In this document: in pieces, positions 9,001-16,370 of the stretch | Numbering within the stretch: the stretch's first letter is position 1 | Layout: every line of letters starts with the position of its first letter | Assembly (NCBI RefSeq): GCF_023516215.1 | Contig: NZ_CP097349.1 | Coordinates: 2,542,001 to 2,606,000 of the forward strand | DNA: 64,000 nt | Direction of reading: 5' to 3' | DNA from: Cytobacillus pseudoceanisediminis | Lineage (GTDB): Bacteria; Bacillota; Bacilli; Bacillales; Cytobacillaceae | The notes under the pieces: generated by a model | The model's database searches: none | What the model saw: the letters and a program-made list of their open reading frames with translations, nothing else | What the model was told of the DNA's origin: nothing | Program-made: the position numbers and the translations under genes

Positions 9001-10397
9001 CTTCTTTAGAGCAAAATATTGAACTAAAGCCATTTATCGGATACCTGGGTGAAATCGGATATGATGATGGTACAGCTGAAAATGCACGTGCATTCTACGA
9101 TGCAGGCAACGGCTGGGCAGTTAAGATGTCCCTTGCATCCGGCCATGACAGTGCGATGGTTACTGGCGGCTTATTCCGCTTCTGGGATACCAGCTGGCCG
9201 ACTCCGGGCGGAACAGACTTCAAAGTGGAAGTATATGATGCAAGCGGACCAGATGGGGCACCTGGCAAAAAGCTGGCAGGTCCATTTGAAGCAACAGCCT
9301 TAAGAAACGGTGAATGGACACATGTAGATCTTAGTGACGAAGGAATCGTTACAAATGGCGACTTCTATCTGGTATATATCCAATCAGCACCAAACCCTAA
9401 TGCTCCTGGTCTTGGTACAGATGAGGATGGAGAAAATGCAGGACGCAGCTGGCAGCTTGTAGGCGGTGCATGGTCTCCTGCTCCAGAGGATGAAGGAAAC
9501 TATATGATCCGTGCCACAGTGAACTATGAAGTAACTGCACCAGTCATCACTTCTCCGGCTGACGGAGCCTTCACAAACCAAGGGAAGGTTACAGTTGAAG
9601 GTACTTCGGCTCCTACAACTACTGTAAAAGTATTTAATAATGGAGAGGAAGTCGCATCAGCAGAAACAACTGAAGAAGGTACATTCTCAAGTGAAGTTTC
9701 ACTTTCTGAAGGGGAAAATACTCTTACAGCGAAGGCAGCTACAGAGTCTGGGTCTACTGATGCCTCTGAATCTGTAAAAGTAATATATGACAAAACAAAG
9801 CCGGAATTGACAATATCAAGTCCTGCAGATAAATCCAAAACAAATAAAGAAACAGTCACTGTTAAAGGAACCGTTTCAGATGATAACCTTGATTGGGTTA
9901 AAGTAAACGGCCAGGCAGCAAAGATTACAGATGGTGAATACTCTCTTCGCATCCTGCTGGATGAAGGTGAAAACACCATTACGGTAACAGCACAGGATAA
10001 AGCGAAGAACACCGAAGAAAAAACGATCACGGTCGAAGCTAAGTATACCGCTCCAGCCATAGAAAATCTTCTTCCTGCAGAAGACAAGGAACTTAAAAAA
10101 GGCGAATCGGTAAAAATCGAATTTGATAGTGAACCAGGGTTAAAAGCGACGTTTGCCATCAGAATGCCTTTAACAAATGCAGGGGGACAGCTGAATAACG
10201 CTACTGAGCTTCCAATGATGGAAACTTCCCCAGGCCATTATGTCGGCTACTATACTGCCACTTCAAATGTAAAGGCACCTGGTGCCGAAATTGAAGTGAA
10301 AGTAACGGATGACTACGGCAATGAAACTCGCAAGACAGCAGAGGGCAAACTGTGGATTAATGCGAAAAAGAATAATAACAGCACTAAAAAGAATTAA
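6060..10397 (+). CDS. bpr: Bacillopeptidase F-like secreted subtilisin-family protease
   Basis: A 1445-aa exported serine protease. The TTG start has AAGGAGGG at 5-nt spacing. A signal peptide covers about residues 1-32, then an I9-type propeptide to about 200. The S8 catalytic domain has Asp about 226 (VVASIDTGVQ), His about 272 (GHGTHVTGT) and Ser about 451 (NGTSMAGPHV). The C-terminal half carries accessory beta domains: a jelly-roll/MAM-like segment (about 640-780), two carboxypeptidase-regulatory-like repeats (about 840-980) and two or three Ig-like modules with the NGQAAKITDGEYS type of repeat. The length matches Bpr rather than short subtilisins. It stands alone between a long upstream region and a strong terminator. 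It likely degrades protein outside the cell. Confidence 0.92.
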   Translation: MKRKRKSLNRILYVMLTAFLILPLMFPGMGSAESKSSPHTSVKQAAPQTAKSKINSSLLKQFDKKDKVTFLIKFKEQADTSAAAKKAQKAAASQKLTASKSKYMKRSAVLSSLRSTAIETQGQVTNFLQKQEKDGKAKDVQSFYIVNAIAVTATKDVMEKIAMFPEVEKILPNETRQLHKPVKEAEKALKTQAETSSIEWNIDRVGAPAVWEMGIDGSGTVVASIDTGVQWNHPALKEKYRGYNPAQPDSPTHEFSWFDATAGQTAPYDDQGHGTHVTGTMVGSEPNGANQIGVAPGAKWIAVKAFTASGGTDIDLLEAGEWILAPKDAEGNPHPEKAPDVVNNSWGGGPGLDEWYRPMVQAWRAAEIFPEFSAGNTTLFNPGGPGSVATPANYPESFATGATDINNGLGSFSLLGPSPYDEIKPDVSAPGVNIRSSVPGSGYEGGWNGTSMAGPHVSAVAALLRQVDSSLTVEEMEEILLTTSTPLTNGTYPETPNNGFGYGLVNAFDAVSSVLTGLGKIKGQVAKEGDDSEAPAANHEAPQETYAGMDLALELTASDNVSVTRVDLEYLKADGSWAAIEAERTAGNYKDGTYQAVIPGEDIAEPSVTYKWKVNDFGGNLTETDSYEVAVRPGISIGYSQDFEAQPVGWTSYGAENSWEWGTPSSGPGNAASGEKVYATKLDGNYANRANMNLQMPPIDLPEGNAYLQFKQWHELENRYDYGHVFVSTDMENWEQVLRVNGNTTEWVNAEVDLSAYSGQRIYVAFNVTTDGSVQKQGWYIDDVQLSDTPVEPAGKAQLGISKDKPSAELKKEKVNPDSIVPKKDTPAKDDDKQQQPAPVLLPLTAEVSVLESGRSVFTNPQNGTFEMTHASGDFTVKAEAYGYRSQTQSVNIPQDGEATANFVLEEIPKGTVTGVVTNEATGEPVANTSLLLIEDAAVQPVTTNENGEYTITAYEGTYTLKAMAPSYYSKEQSITIEGGSSLEQNIELKPFIGYLGEIGYDDGTAENARAFYDAGNGWAVKMSLASGHDSAMVTGGLFRFWDTSWPTPGGTDFKVEVYDASGPDGAPGKKLAGPFEATALRNGEWTHVDLSDEGIVTNGDFYLVYIQSAPNPNAPGLGTDEDGENAGRSWQLVGGAWSPAPEDEGNYMIRATVNYEVTAPVITSPADGAFTNQGKVTVEGTSAPTTTVKVFNNGEEVASAETTEEGTFSSEVSLSEGENTLTAKAATESGSTDASESVKVIYDKTKPELTISSPADKSKTNKETVTVKGTVSDDNLDWVKVNGQAAKITDGEYSLRILLDEGENTITVTAQDKAKNTEEKTITVEAKYTAPAIENLLPAEDKELKKGESVKIEFDSEPGLKATFAIRMPLTNAGGQLNNATELPMMETSPGHYVGYYTATSNVKAPGAEIEVKVTDDYGNETRKTAEGKLWINAKKNNNSTKKN

Positions 10398-10407
10398 TAA
10401 TCAGATG

Positions 10408-10443
10408 AAAAGGCGGGCCATTTTTATTAAGGCCCGCCTTTTT
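10408..10443 (+). terminator. Terminator after bpr
   Basis: AAGGCGGGCC / GGCCCGCCTT stem followed by TTTTT. A-rich on the other side, so it may also stop the convergent ABC-F transcript. Confidence 0.85.
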
Positions 10444-10455
10444 GCACTTATTGAT

Positions 10456-12225
10456 TTAATAATTTTCTTTTTTAGTTATTAAGCCATTAAACTCTTTATC
10501 CAATTCCGCATATTTGCTGTCACCCGGAACAAGCAGACTGAGTTCTCCCAGTATCACACTGATGCGGTTATCAATAACCATAATTTGCTCTTTCATGGAG
10601 TCATGATCTTTTTCCTGTTTAGAATTCCTGGATTTAATCTGATATTCCTTCAGGTCCATTTCAAATCTGGTAATTTTATTATCTTTAAATACAAGTAACC
10701 TTGAGCTTAACTTCTCCAAAAAGTATAGATCATGAGAAATAATGATGAGCGTCCCTGAAAATTCTTTGAGTGTTTTTTCAAATTGTTCCCTGCTTGGCAA
10801 ATCCAAATGATTCGTCGGCTCATCTAGTATTAGCACATCATATTCTTTTAAAAGCATATCTGTAAGCTTGACCCTAATTCGCTCTCCCATACTAAGCTGT
10901 TCAATCGGCTGATTTAACTTCGCTTCCTTCATCCCCAAATTCGCTAACAGGGTCCTTGCCTTGTAAATCATTTCACGATCGGTGAGATCAAGTGCCTCAA
11001 CGGCATTTTTGGTTAAGGGCAAATCATTGATATCCTGATTTAAATAAGCAATCTTTAAAGTGCTGCTGACCCAAAGTTCTCCATCAGAAGGCGGTACTTC
11101 ATCTAAAAGCATTCGGATAAATGTGGTCTTGCCTGCCCCGTTTGCTCCAAGAATCCCTATTTTTTCACCGTGCTTGATATAAAATTGGCTATCCTCGAAA
11201 AGAGTCCGATCGCCAAAGCTTTTTGAAAGGTTTTTAGCTTCAATGATTCTCTTCCCTCTTTTGCCTGACGCATCAAATTGAAAATGTACTTTCCCCTCTT
11301 CTTCCGGCTTCTCAACTTTATTTTTATCCAGCTCCTGCTGAAGTCTTTTCATTTTTGACTTAATCTGCTGATCCATCTTTTTGGCTTTCACTCTGTGATA
11401 TTCTTTAAATCCCATCTGCCTATTCTCAGAAGGACTTCCGCCTTTAGTTGATTCCCTGTGAGCTTTTTCAGACCACTTTTTTAAATTGGACATCTGATTT
11501 TCGATTCTTTCGATCTCTTTCTGCTGTACATTAAATTGATGTAGCTGATCATCAAAGTTTTTCTGCTTTTGCTCCCGGTATGCTGTGTAATTACCCTGAT
11601 AAATGGTGAGAATGCCTTCCTGTAATTCGAAAATTTTCCCGACTGCCTGATCAAGGAAATGACGGTCATGGGAAATGATCAGAACCGGGCCGCTGAAATT
11701 GCAGATTTCGCTAATTAGCCATTCGATGCCCTGTAAGTCCAAATGATTAGTAGGTTCATCCAAAATCAGCATATCCGGGTTAGATGACCAGACTTTAGCT
11801 AAAGAAAGCTTCAGTCTTTCACCGCCGCTCAAAGAATCAAGTCTATCCGGCTCCCATTCATGGAGTTTTGAAAGGCCTAGTTTGCTTGCCTGCTGAAGAA
11901 TCTCTTCATCTGGAGATTGGTTGAAATCGCGAATTTCACTGACAGAATAGTCTGCCGACTGATGCAGGTAGCCAATTCTGCATGGCTCCTTCATCCGCTC
12001 GATAGTGCCTTTATCCGCTTGAATACTGCCGAACAAAATATCGGCCAGTGTAGTTTTACCTGTGCCATTTAAGCCAACAAGGCCGATGCGGTCCTGCTGA
12101 TAAATATCGAAGTCCAAATTAGAAAACACCGTTTTATCACCGAATGACTTTTGAAGACCCCTGGCCATGAGAATCGGCAGGTTATTATTGTTCTGATTGC
12201 TGATTATACGTTTATTTGCACACAT
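10456..12225 (-). CDS. ABC-F ribosomal protection protein (Vml/Vga/Lsa-like antibiotic resistance)
   Basis: Cytosolic protein with two ATPase domains in one chain and no membrane segments. Walker A motifs are GLNGTGKTT and GANGAGKTT; signature motifs are LSGGE and LSMGE; Walker B appears twice as LILDEPTNHLD. The linker with WSEKAHRESTKGG...GFKEYHRVKAKK is typical of antibiotic-resistance ABC-F proteins close to B. subtilis VmlR. These bind the ribosomal E site and dislodge lincosamides, streptogramin A or pleuromutilins. I choose ATG 12225 (MCANKR...): GGGGAGG lies 7 nt upstream. A longer reading from GTG 12261 would translate through the attenuator hairpin. The attenuated leader is strong evidence for drug-induced control. 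Confidence 0.9.
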   Translation of the reverse strand: MCANKRIISNQNNNNLPILMARGLQKSFGDKTVFSNLDFDIYQQDRIGLVGLNGTGKTTLADILFGSIQADKGTIERMKEPCRIGYLHQSADYSVSEIRDFNQSPDEEILQQASKLGLSKLHEWEPDRLDSLSGGERLKLSLAKVWSSNPDMLILDEPTNHLDLQGIEWLISEICNFSGPVLIISHDRHFLDQAVGKIFELQEGILTIYQGNYTAYREQKQKNFDDQLHQFNVQQKEIERIENQMSNLKKWSEKAHRESTKGGSPSENRQMGFKEYHRVKAKKMDQQIKSKMKRLQQELDKNKVEKPEEEGKVHFQFDASGKRGKRIIEAKNLSKSFGDRTLFEDSQFYIKHGEKIGILGANGAGKTTFIRMLLDEVPPSDGELWVSSTLKIAYLNQDINDLPLTKNAVEALDLTDREMIYKARTLLANLGMKEAKLNQPIEQLSMGERIRVKLTDMLLKEYDVLILDEPTNHLDLPSREQFEKTLKEFSGTLIIISHDLYFLEKLSSRLLVFKDNKITRFEMDLKEYQIKSRNSKQEKDHDSMKEQIMVIDNRISVILGELSLLVPGDSKYAELDKEFNGLITKKENY

Positions 12226-12252
12226 AAAAAAACCTCCCCATACCCGGAGAGG
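12226..12252 (-). terminator. Intrinsic terminator/attenuator directly before the ABC-F start codon
   Basis: Minus-strand CCTCTCC-GGGTAT-GGGGAGG with a 7-bp stem and seven Ts, ending one base before the ATG. The 3' stem arm GGGGAGG is also the gene's Shine-Dalgarno, so the hairpin would both stop transcription and hide the ribosome binding site. Confidence 0.85.
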
Positions 12253-12399
12253 ATTGTGCACCCATCATTGGAAATGGTGCAAATACATAAAAAACATGCG
12301 CCTAAATAAAATTTGATCCGCTTACAGACAAATATAGTAACCATCAGTTCCGATAAGGGATGACTAAAAAAGGGCACACTAATCCTATGTTCTCCGGGT
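12242..12399 (-). promoter_or_regulatory. Two-armed antiterminator of the ABC-F leader
   Basis: In the RNA, the arm from 12399 to 12372 (ACCCGGAGA, bulge of 5, GGATT, bulge of 1, GTGTGCCC) pairs with the continuous arm from 12263 to 12242 (GGGTGCAC, AATCC, TCTCCGGGT). That is 22 pairs, two of them G-U. Pairing consumes the 5' half of the terminator stem, so the two structures exclude each other. Architecture as in known drug-inducible ABC-F attenuators. Confidence 0.8.
12265..12288 (-). CDS. Candidate leader peptide MYLHHFQ of the ABC-F attenuator
   Basis: A seven-codon frame ending in TGA immediately upstream of the downstream antiterminator arm. It can be extended in frame to 12297 (MFFMYLHHFQ). 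The ribosome binding site is weak (AGGCGC). A drug-stalled ribosome here would be placed to steer folding. Inferred from position and size only. Confidence 0.45.
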   Translation of the reverse strand: MYLHHFQ

Positions 12400-12485
12400 T
12401 AAACTTTTTAAATATAAAAAGATACCAGAAAAAATAAGATTATAACTTCATGCCCCTAAATCATCCTTTCAAACTCTTTGATTGT

Positions 12486-12515
12486 AGTATATAAGCTTCT
12501 GGCTTTTATTGTCAA
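12486..12515 (-). promoter_or_regulatory. Sigma-A promoter of the ABC-F leader transcript
   Basis: Minus strand TTGACA, 18-nt spacer, TATACT. It predicts an RNA starting near 12480 with a leader of about 255 nt before the ABC-F ATG. Confidence 0.75.
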
Positions 12516-12562
12516 TAGGCAAATGATCAGCAGCTTTAATGCAAGTATCTGCCTGCTTGTCA

Positions 12563-12763
12563 TTAATCAATCCTGATATGCTTGTTGGTTAGCTCCTTAA
12601 GCATATTTAATATCGTTGCTCTTTCCTCCAGGTTAAAACCGCTTACCCACTCTGAAACAAGCTTGTACTCGCTTTTATGCATTTCCCGCTGAAGTCCACC
12701 CTCCAATATCGAGTATATTTCCCTCATCGTATTTTCCCGATCCTGAGTTTTAAGTTCATCCAT
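12563..12763 (-). CDS. Small hypothetical protein
   Basis: A 66-aa soluble protein, MDELKTQDRENTMREIYSI..., mostly helical and charged, with no signal or membrane segment. I choose ATG 12763 because GGGAGG lies 7 nt upstream; a longer frame to 12826 lacks such a site. Family not recognised. It sits between the ABC-F leader and the repeat array, apparently as its own transcript. Confidence 0.6.
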   Translation of the reverse strand: MDELKTQDRENTMREIYSILEGGLQREMHKSEYKLVSEWVSGFNLEERATILNMLKELTNKHIRID

Positions 12764-12866
12764 TTTGCAAACCTCCCATTTTCGTTTATGCTGCTTCTTT
12801 TCCCTATTTGGCTTAATAGGAAACACGAGTTTGCAATTAGTGAATTTGCTGACTGATTTCAGGTTT

Positions 12867-12985
12867 TTGTATGCGGAGACGGATTTTTATGCGCGGGTAT
12901 TTGTTTGTATTGCGCGGGATTTTTCCTTTTGCGCGCACTTTTTTTTTGCGCGGAGACAGACTCTTTGCGAGTGGATATTTTCATT
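12867..12985. repeat. Degenerate tandem array of TGCGCGG-type units, about 19-bp period
   Basis: Six TGCG cores start near 12872, 12890, 12911, 12930, 12947 and 12966, spaced 17-21 bp, each followed by a T-rich tract (for example TTGCGCGGGATTTTT). Most of the 317-bp gene-free stretch 12764-13080 is this array plus the terminator at 13044-13075. Confidence 0.55.
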
Positions 12986-13043
12986 TTCAAGCGGAATTTG
13001 CCGTGGCTTCTCACACTCACATCCAAAGGTATGTATGCATATA

Positions 13044-13075
13044 AAAGAAAAGCAGGTCCCCCTGCTTTTCTTTTA
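13044..13075 (-). terminator. Terminator of yjcZ-like gene
   Basis: AAAAGCAGG / CCTGCTTTT hairpin with A/T tracts on both sides, just past the stop of the YjcZ-like gene at 13081. Confidence 0.75.
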
Positions 13076-13080
13076 ATCTA

Positions 13081-13218
13081 TTACCACTTAAAGCAAGAAG
13101 CACCTACGATGATCAACAGGATGAACAGAACAACGATTAGCGCAAAACCGCCGCCGTATCCAGCTCCGCCATATCCAGCTCCACCATATCCACAGCCGCC
13201 ATATCCGTAGCCATACAT
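13081..13218 (-). CDS. YjcZ-family sporulation-associated small membrane protein (long form)
   Basis: A 45-aa protein: a glycine/tyrosine-rich head built of GYGG repeats ([18 protein letters not shown]) followed by one hydrophobic helix ([18 protein letters not shown]) ending FKW. This is the YjcZ signature. Members are short and usually found in spore-formers, often as clustered paralogues; a second copy lies at 13267 and a third at 52848. GGAGGGGA-type ribosome binding site upstream. Molecular role unknown; probably in the spore or mother-cell membrane. Confidence 0.85.
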   Translation of the reverse strand: MYGYGYGGCGYGGAGYGGAGYGGGFALIVVLFILLIIVGASCFKW

Positions 13219-13266
13219 TATAGAATCCCCTCCCTTACTAATAAACTCTGTCTCCATGTTTAATTA

Positions 13267-13368
13267 TTAGAATCCGCCATAACCCCAAGAAGCACCGATA
13301 ATAATCAGTAAAATAAACAAAACAACTAAAAGGGCGAAACCGCCGCCGTATCCACATCCGTCTGACAT
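13267..13368 (-). CDS. YjcZ-family small membrane protein (short form)
   Basis: A 33-aa protein, [20 protein letters not shown] then LIIIGASWGYGGF. Same family as its downstream neighbour, with a shorter Gly-rich head and a Gly/Tyr tail after the helix. A strong AAAGGAGGTAATTG ribosome binding site precedes the ATG. Tandem duplication with the 13081 gene is likely, as the helices are nearly identical. Confidence 0.85.
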   Translation of the reverse strand: MSDGCGYGGGFALLVVLFILLIIIGASWGYGGF

Positions 13369-13453
13369 AGTCAATTACCTCCTTTGTTTGATTCAATATA
13401 TCCTATTCAATTCACCCAATTTGTGCGATAGACGAATACACAGTTTTCATCGC

Positions 13454-13482
13454 AAAAAGAAGCCTTCCGTGTGAAGGCTTCT
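13454..13482 (-). terminator. Terminator of yuaF-floT operon
   Basis: AGAAGCCTTC / GAAGGCTTCT hairpin 60 bp past the floT stop, flanked by an A5 run that reads as Ts on the minus strand. Confidence 0.75.
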
Positions 13483-13542
13483 GCTTTTTGCTGATATAAC
13501 AGTATTTCCAGACTATCTTCCTTGAAAAAATAGGCAATTTTA

Positions 13543-15099
13543 TTATTTTTTATGAGCTAGAGTGGCTTGGATTCCTTTAGCGGATTGGACGGGTTCTTTT
13601 TCTTTAATTTCCTCAGTCAGCTGTTCCAGGCTTTGCCGGACGTTTCCTTTGCCAGAAAAATTTTGGAGAAGCTCCTTCACGTCTATGCCAGACGAAGCTT
13701 TCAGGCTTTCCTGCATCGTGGACATCAGGTTGGTGGCATAGCCAGTTACTTTATTGGCCCCGCCATTATTGCTGTCACTTCCTGTATCTACCACTGTAAT
13801 CTTATCAATATTTGATAGCGGGCTTGCAAGCTGCTTCGCATATTCCGGAAGCATGTTAATGACCATATCCATCATGGCCGCCTGGCCATACTGTTCAAAC
13901 GCTTCAGCGATTTTCCTCTTTGCCTCCGCTTCCGCCAGTCCTTTGAGGCGGATGATTTCGGCTTCTGATTCACCTTGAGCGCGCTGTGAATCAGCCTTCG
14001 CCATTCCATCTGCCCTAACTCTTTCAGCTTCGGCACGGGCCTGTGATTCAATCCGATATTGGTTTGCATCCGCTTCGGCAATCTGCTTTTTCTTTTCAGC
14101 CTCTGCTGCCTGCTCAACAGCGTACCTGTCTGCATCAGCTTTCTTTTTCACTTCGGAATCATATTGGCGTTCTCTTCTTAAGATTTCTTTTTCTTCAAGC
14201 TCAATTTGCTTTTGGCGTTCAATGATCCTGATCTGCATTTCATGCTCCGTAACTTCTTGCTTTGCCCTGGCCGTTTCAAGGTCATATGCCTGGTCAGCCC
14301 GGGCTTTGGCAATATCCTGCTCCCTTCTGTAATCAGCCATTTTCATTTGATTTTCCTTCTCAGCTTCTGCTATCTCTGTCGCTCTTTCAAGTTCTGCCTT
14401 TTGGGCATCCTTGGCTGCTTCCGCCCGTTTTATCCGGGTTTCCTTTTCAGCTTCAGCTGTGGCAATATCCGCATCCCGCTTAACCTGAGCAATTCTTGGC
14501 CTTCCCAGTGAGTCCAGGTAGCCATTTTTGTCGCGGACATCTTTGATTGTGAAAGAAACGATGATCAGGCCCATTTTAGCCAAATCCTGTGATGCAACCC
14601 TTTGAACCTCCTGGGAAAATTTATCCCTATTTTTGTATATTTCTTCGACTGTCATAGAACCCAGAATTGACCGTAAATGCCCCTCTAGAACTTCTTTCGC
14701 TTCATTTTCACGATCTTCCTTTGATTTACCAAGGAATTGTTCTGCAGCAGTAGCAATTTCTCCAATACTCCCGCCGATTTTTATGATTGCAGTACCATCT
14801 GCCATGACAGGGACTCCCTGTTCGGTATATACTTCCGGAGTGGTAACCTCCAGTTTGCTTGAAAGGAGACTCAATGGCTCTGCCTGCTGAAAGACCGGCA
14901 ATACAAATGTTCCTCCGCCTCTAATTATTTTTATCTTATTTCCGGATTCGTCCACATGGACATTTTTGCTGCCCAAATAACTTCCTGTTACGATTAACGC
15001 TTCATCTGGCCCTGCAGTCCGATATTTTGTAATGAACACACCAAGAAGCGCAATTAGCAAAAATGCTGCAATTCCAATTACAACCCAAATCATTAGCAT
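13543..15099 (-). CDS. floT: Flotillin-like protein FloT
   Basis: A 518-aa lipid-raft scaffold protein. An N-terminal membrane helix (about residues 3-24) is followed by the SPFH/PHB domain (to about 200), then a long flotillin coiled coil rich in Ala-Glu repeats (about 200-400, e.g. EAEAKRKIAEAFEQYGQ) and a C-terminal tail. Length and features match B. subtilis FloT/YuaG, which organises membrane microdomains and keeps membranes fluid. Sits 15 bp downstream of the NfeD-like yuaF, the usual pair, under a sigma-W promoter. Confidence 0.95.
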   Translation of the reverse strand: MLMIWVVIGIAAFLLIALLGVFITKYRTAGPDEALIVTGSYLGSKNVHVDESGNKIKIIRGGGTFVLPVFQQAEPLSLLSSKLEVTTPEVYTEQGVPVMADGTAIIKIGGSIGEIATAAEQFLGKSKEDRENEAKEVLEGHLRSILGSMTVEEIYKNRDKFSQEVQRVASQDLAKMGLIIVSFTIKDVRDKNGYLDSLGRPRIAQVKRDADIATAEAEKETRIKRAEAAKDAQKAELERATEIAEAEKENQMKMADYRREQDIAKARADQAYDLETARAKQEVTEHEMQIRIIERQKQIELEEKEILRRERQYDSEVKKKADADRYAVEQAAEAEKKKQIAEADANQYRIESQARAEAERVRADGMAKADSQRAQGESEAEIIRLKGLAEAEAKRKIAEAFEQYGQAAMMDMVINMLPEYAKQLASPLSNIDKITVVDTGSDSNNGGANKVTGYATNLMSTMQESLKASSGIDVKELLQNFSGKGNVRQSLEQLTEEIKEKEPVQSAKGIQATLAHKK

Positions 15100-15114
15100 T
15101 ATATGTCCCCCTGT

Positions 15115-15636
15115 CTATAATTCTTTATAATCGATAACTTTAATAACTCCATTTTCCACTTCAACGATCAGCACATTGCTGCCTTCTGCTATAAACGTAT
15201 TTTCATAGCTTAGGGCAGGCTTGGAAATTCTCCCGCTTATATTTTCAATCAAAACCTCACCGAAACCGTTCTCCGGTATAGGTATTAATACCGTACCTAA
15301 TCTTCCCCTTAAGGATTCATCTGTGTAAACGAGAGATTCTTCAGCAGATGATAATGGAATAAGAACAAAGATATTCAGCAGTACATCCAGCAGTCCTGCA
15401 ATTCCAGCTCCTATCAAGAGAATGACCACGCTATTAAGAGAGGTTGCCGTTTCAAAGATATAGCCTGCAGCGGAAAGAAAAGTGATAAATGCAAGAATCA
15501 GTACAGGATTTAGAAAACTTCCCTCCCCAATTCCGTCAGCAATATCTCCAAAAAACACATACAAAATAATTAAGATGCCCGAAAAAATAAGTGTGAAGAG
15601 ATATATTGTCTGAATAGGAAAACCAAATAGTTCCAT
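15115..15636 (-). CDS. yuaF: NfeD-like membrane protein YuaF
   Basis: A 173-aa protein with three to four membrane segments (about 10-90), then an OB-fold NfeD domain (LRGRLGTVLIPIPENGFGEVLIE ... SNVLIVEVENGVIKVIDY split over the last 70 residues). NfeD proteins are co-encoded with flotillins and found in the same membrane microdomains. First gene of the yuaF-floT operon. GGGTGAT ribosome binding site before the ATG. Confidence 0.92.
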   Translation of the reverse strand: MELFGFPIQTIYLFTLIFSGILIILYVFFGDIADGIGEGSFLNPVLILAFITFLSAAGYIFETATSLNSVVILLIGAGIAGLLDVLLNIFVLIPLSSAEESLVYTDESLRGRLGTVLIPIPENGFGEVLIENISGRISKPALSYENTFIAEGSNVLIVEVENGVIKVIDYKEL

Positions 15637-15716
15637 TACATCACCCTATCCATATTTTATTGTCCATCTATTCTATCCCATGCCTCCTTTCCCTTTTCCC
15701 TTAACGGATTAATTTA

Positions 15717-15745
15717 TATACGGACAAAAACCTGTAATTGTTTCA
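15717..15745 (-). promoter_or_regulatory. Sigma-W promoter of yuaF-floT
   Basis: Minus-strand TGAAAC, 17-nt spacer, CGTATA, about 80 bp ahead of yuaF. Matches the sigma-W consensus; the B. subtilis yuaF-floT-yuaI operon is a known sigma-W target, so this agrees with family knowledge. Confidence 0.8.
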
Positions 15746-15931
15746 TTTTTCGCAGTTTTTTCCATATTCATACTTCTATCTGTTCAGCTTGTCTAACTTT
15801 GAGCCCATTTTTGTCATTTTCATCTCTATTTCTGCATACCTTATTTTGGGACTAAAATTCGCCACTGGGGATTAAATGCCGAAAATTGGTGGAATAGACG
15901 AATATATCTAGTTAGCGGAGGGATAGGGAAC

Positions 15932-16234
15932 ATGACAAGATCTGAATTGCATATGGGGAAGCCAAAGAGCAAATTTATGCTGATGTCAATTGTCCTATTG
16001 GGCTTTTTTGCTGCTGTCTTTACAGCATTATATTTTTATTCTCAAAGCCTCATTAATATAGAAGCCCCTAAAAAAGAACTAGGTGAGAAAATTATTATCC
16101 AGCTTCCTTCCGGAAAGAGTGTATTTACATATGAGAACCTGGTTGTTAAAGAAGAAGGAAAGCTTTTTTATAAGGGCGAAAGAAATACTCTGGATCTGAC
16201 TGGCGGTACTATTGTTTATGAAGAATGGGAATAA
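15932..16234 (+). CDS. Small single-pass membrane protein, unknown
   Basis: A 100-aa protein with one N-terminal helix (FMLMSIVLLGFFAAVFTALYF, about residues 14-35) and a 65-residue extracytoplasmic part, beta-like, ending VYEEWE. GGAGGG lies 9 nt before the ATG. Transcribed divergently from yuaF and followed by a hairpin. I do not recognise a family. Confidence 0.65.
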   Translation: MTRSELHMGKPKSKFMLMSIVLLGFFAAVFTALYFYSQSLINIEAPKKELGEKIIIQLPSGKSVFTYENLVVKEEGKLFYKGERNTLDLTGGTIVYEEWE

Positions 16235-16247
16235 ACAGAGATAAGAT

Positions 16248-16284
16248 ACTCTGCTCCTTATCCCGGGGCAGAGTCATTTTATTT
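16248..16284 (+). terminator. Terminator
   Basis: ACTCTGC / GCAGAGT stem followed by CATTTTATTTT, 14 bp past the stop at 16234. Confidence 0.6.
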
Positions 16285-16370
16285 TGAAGAAATCCACTGG
16301 CAGTTGACAAAATGTTTTTAAATCCTTTAAGATGAGCAAAAAATGGCGAGGAGAAATGACTTTGAAGGTA

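Noticed and set aside
9524..10159. A 211-codon open frame antisense to the end of bpr
   Set aside because: It lies opposite the repeated Ig-like modules of bpr. Its composition (Ser/Val/Phe-rich) is what the complement of such codons gives, and it has no ribosome binding site.
12765..13210. Plus-strand frames antisense to the YjcZ gene and the GCG array
   Set aside because: Poly-Pro/Tyr stretches are just the complement of Gly codons in YjcZ; there is no start signal.
13872..14511. Several frames overlapping floT on both strands
   Set aside because: All are shadows of the Ala/Glu/Lys-rich coiled-coil repeats; floT itself is full length with a clear operon context.
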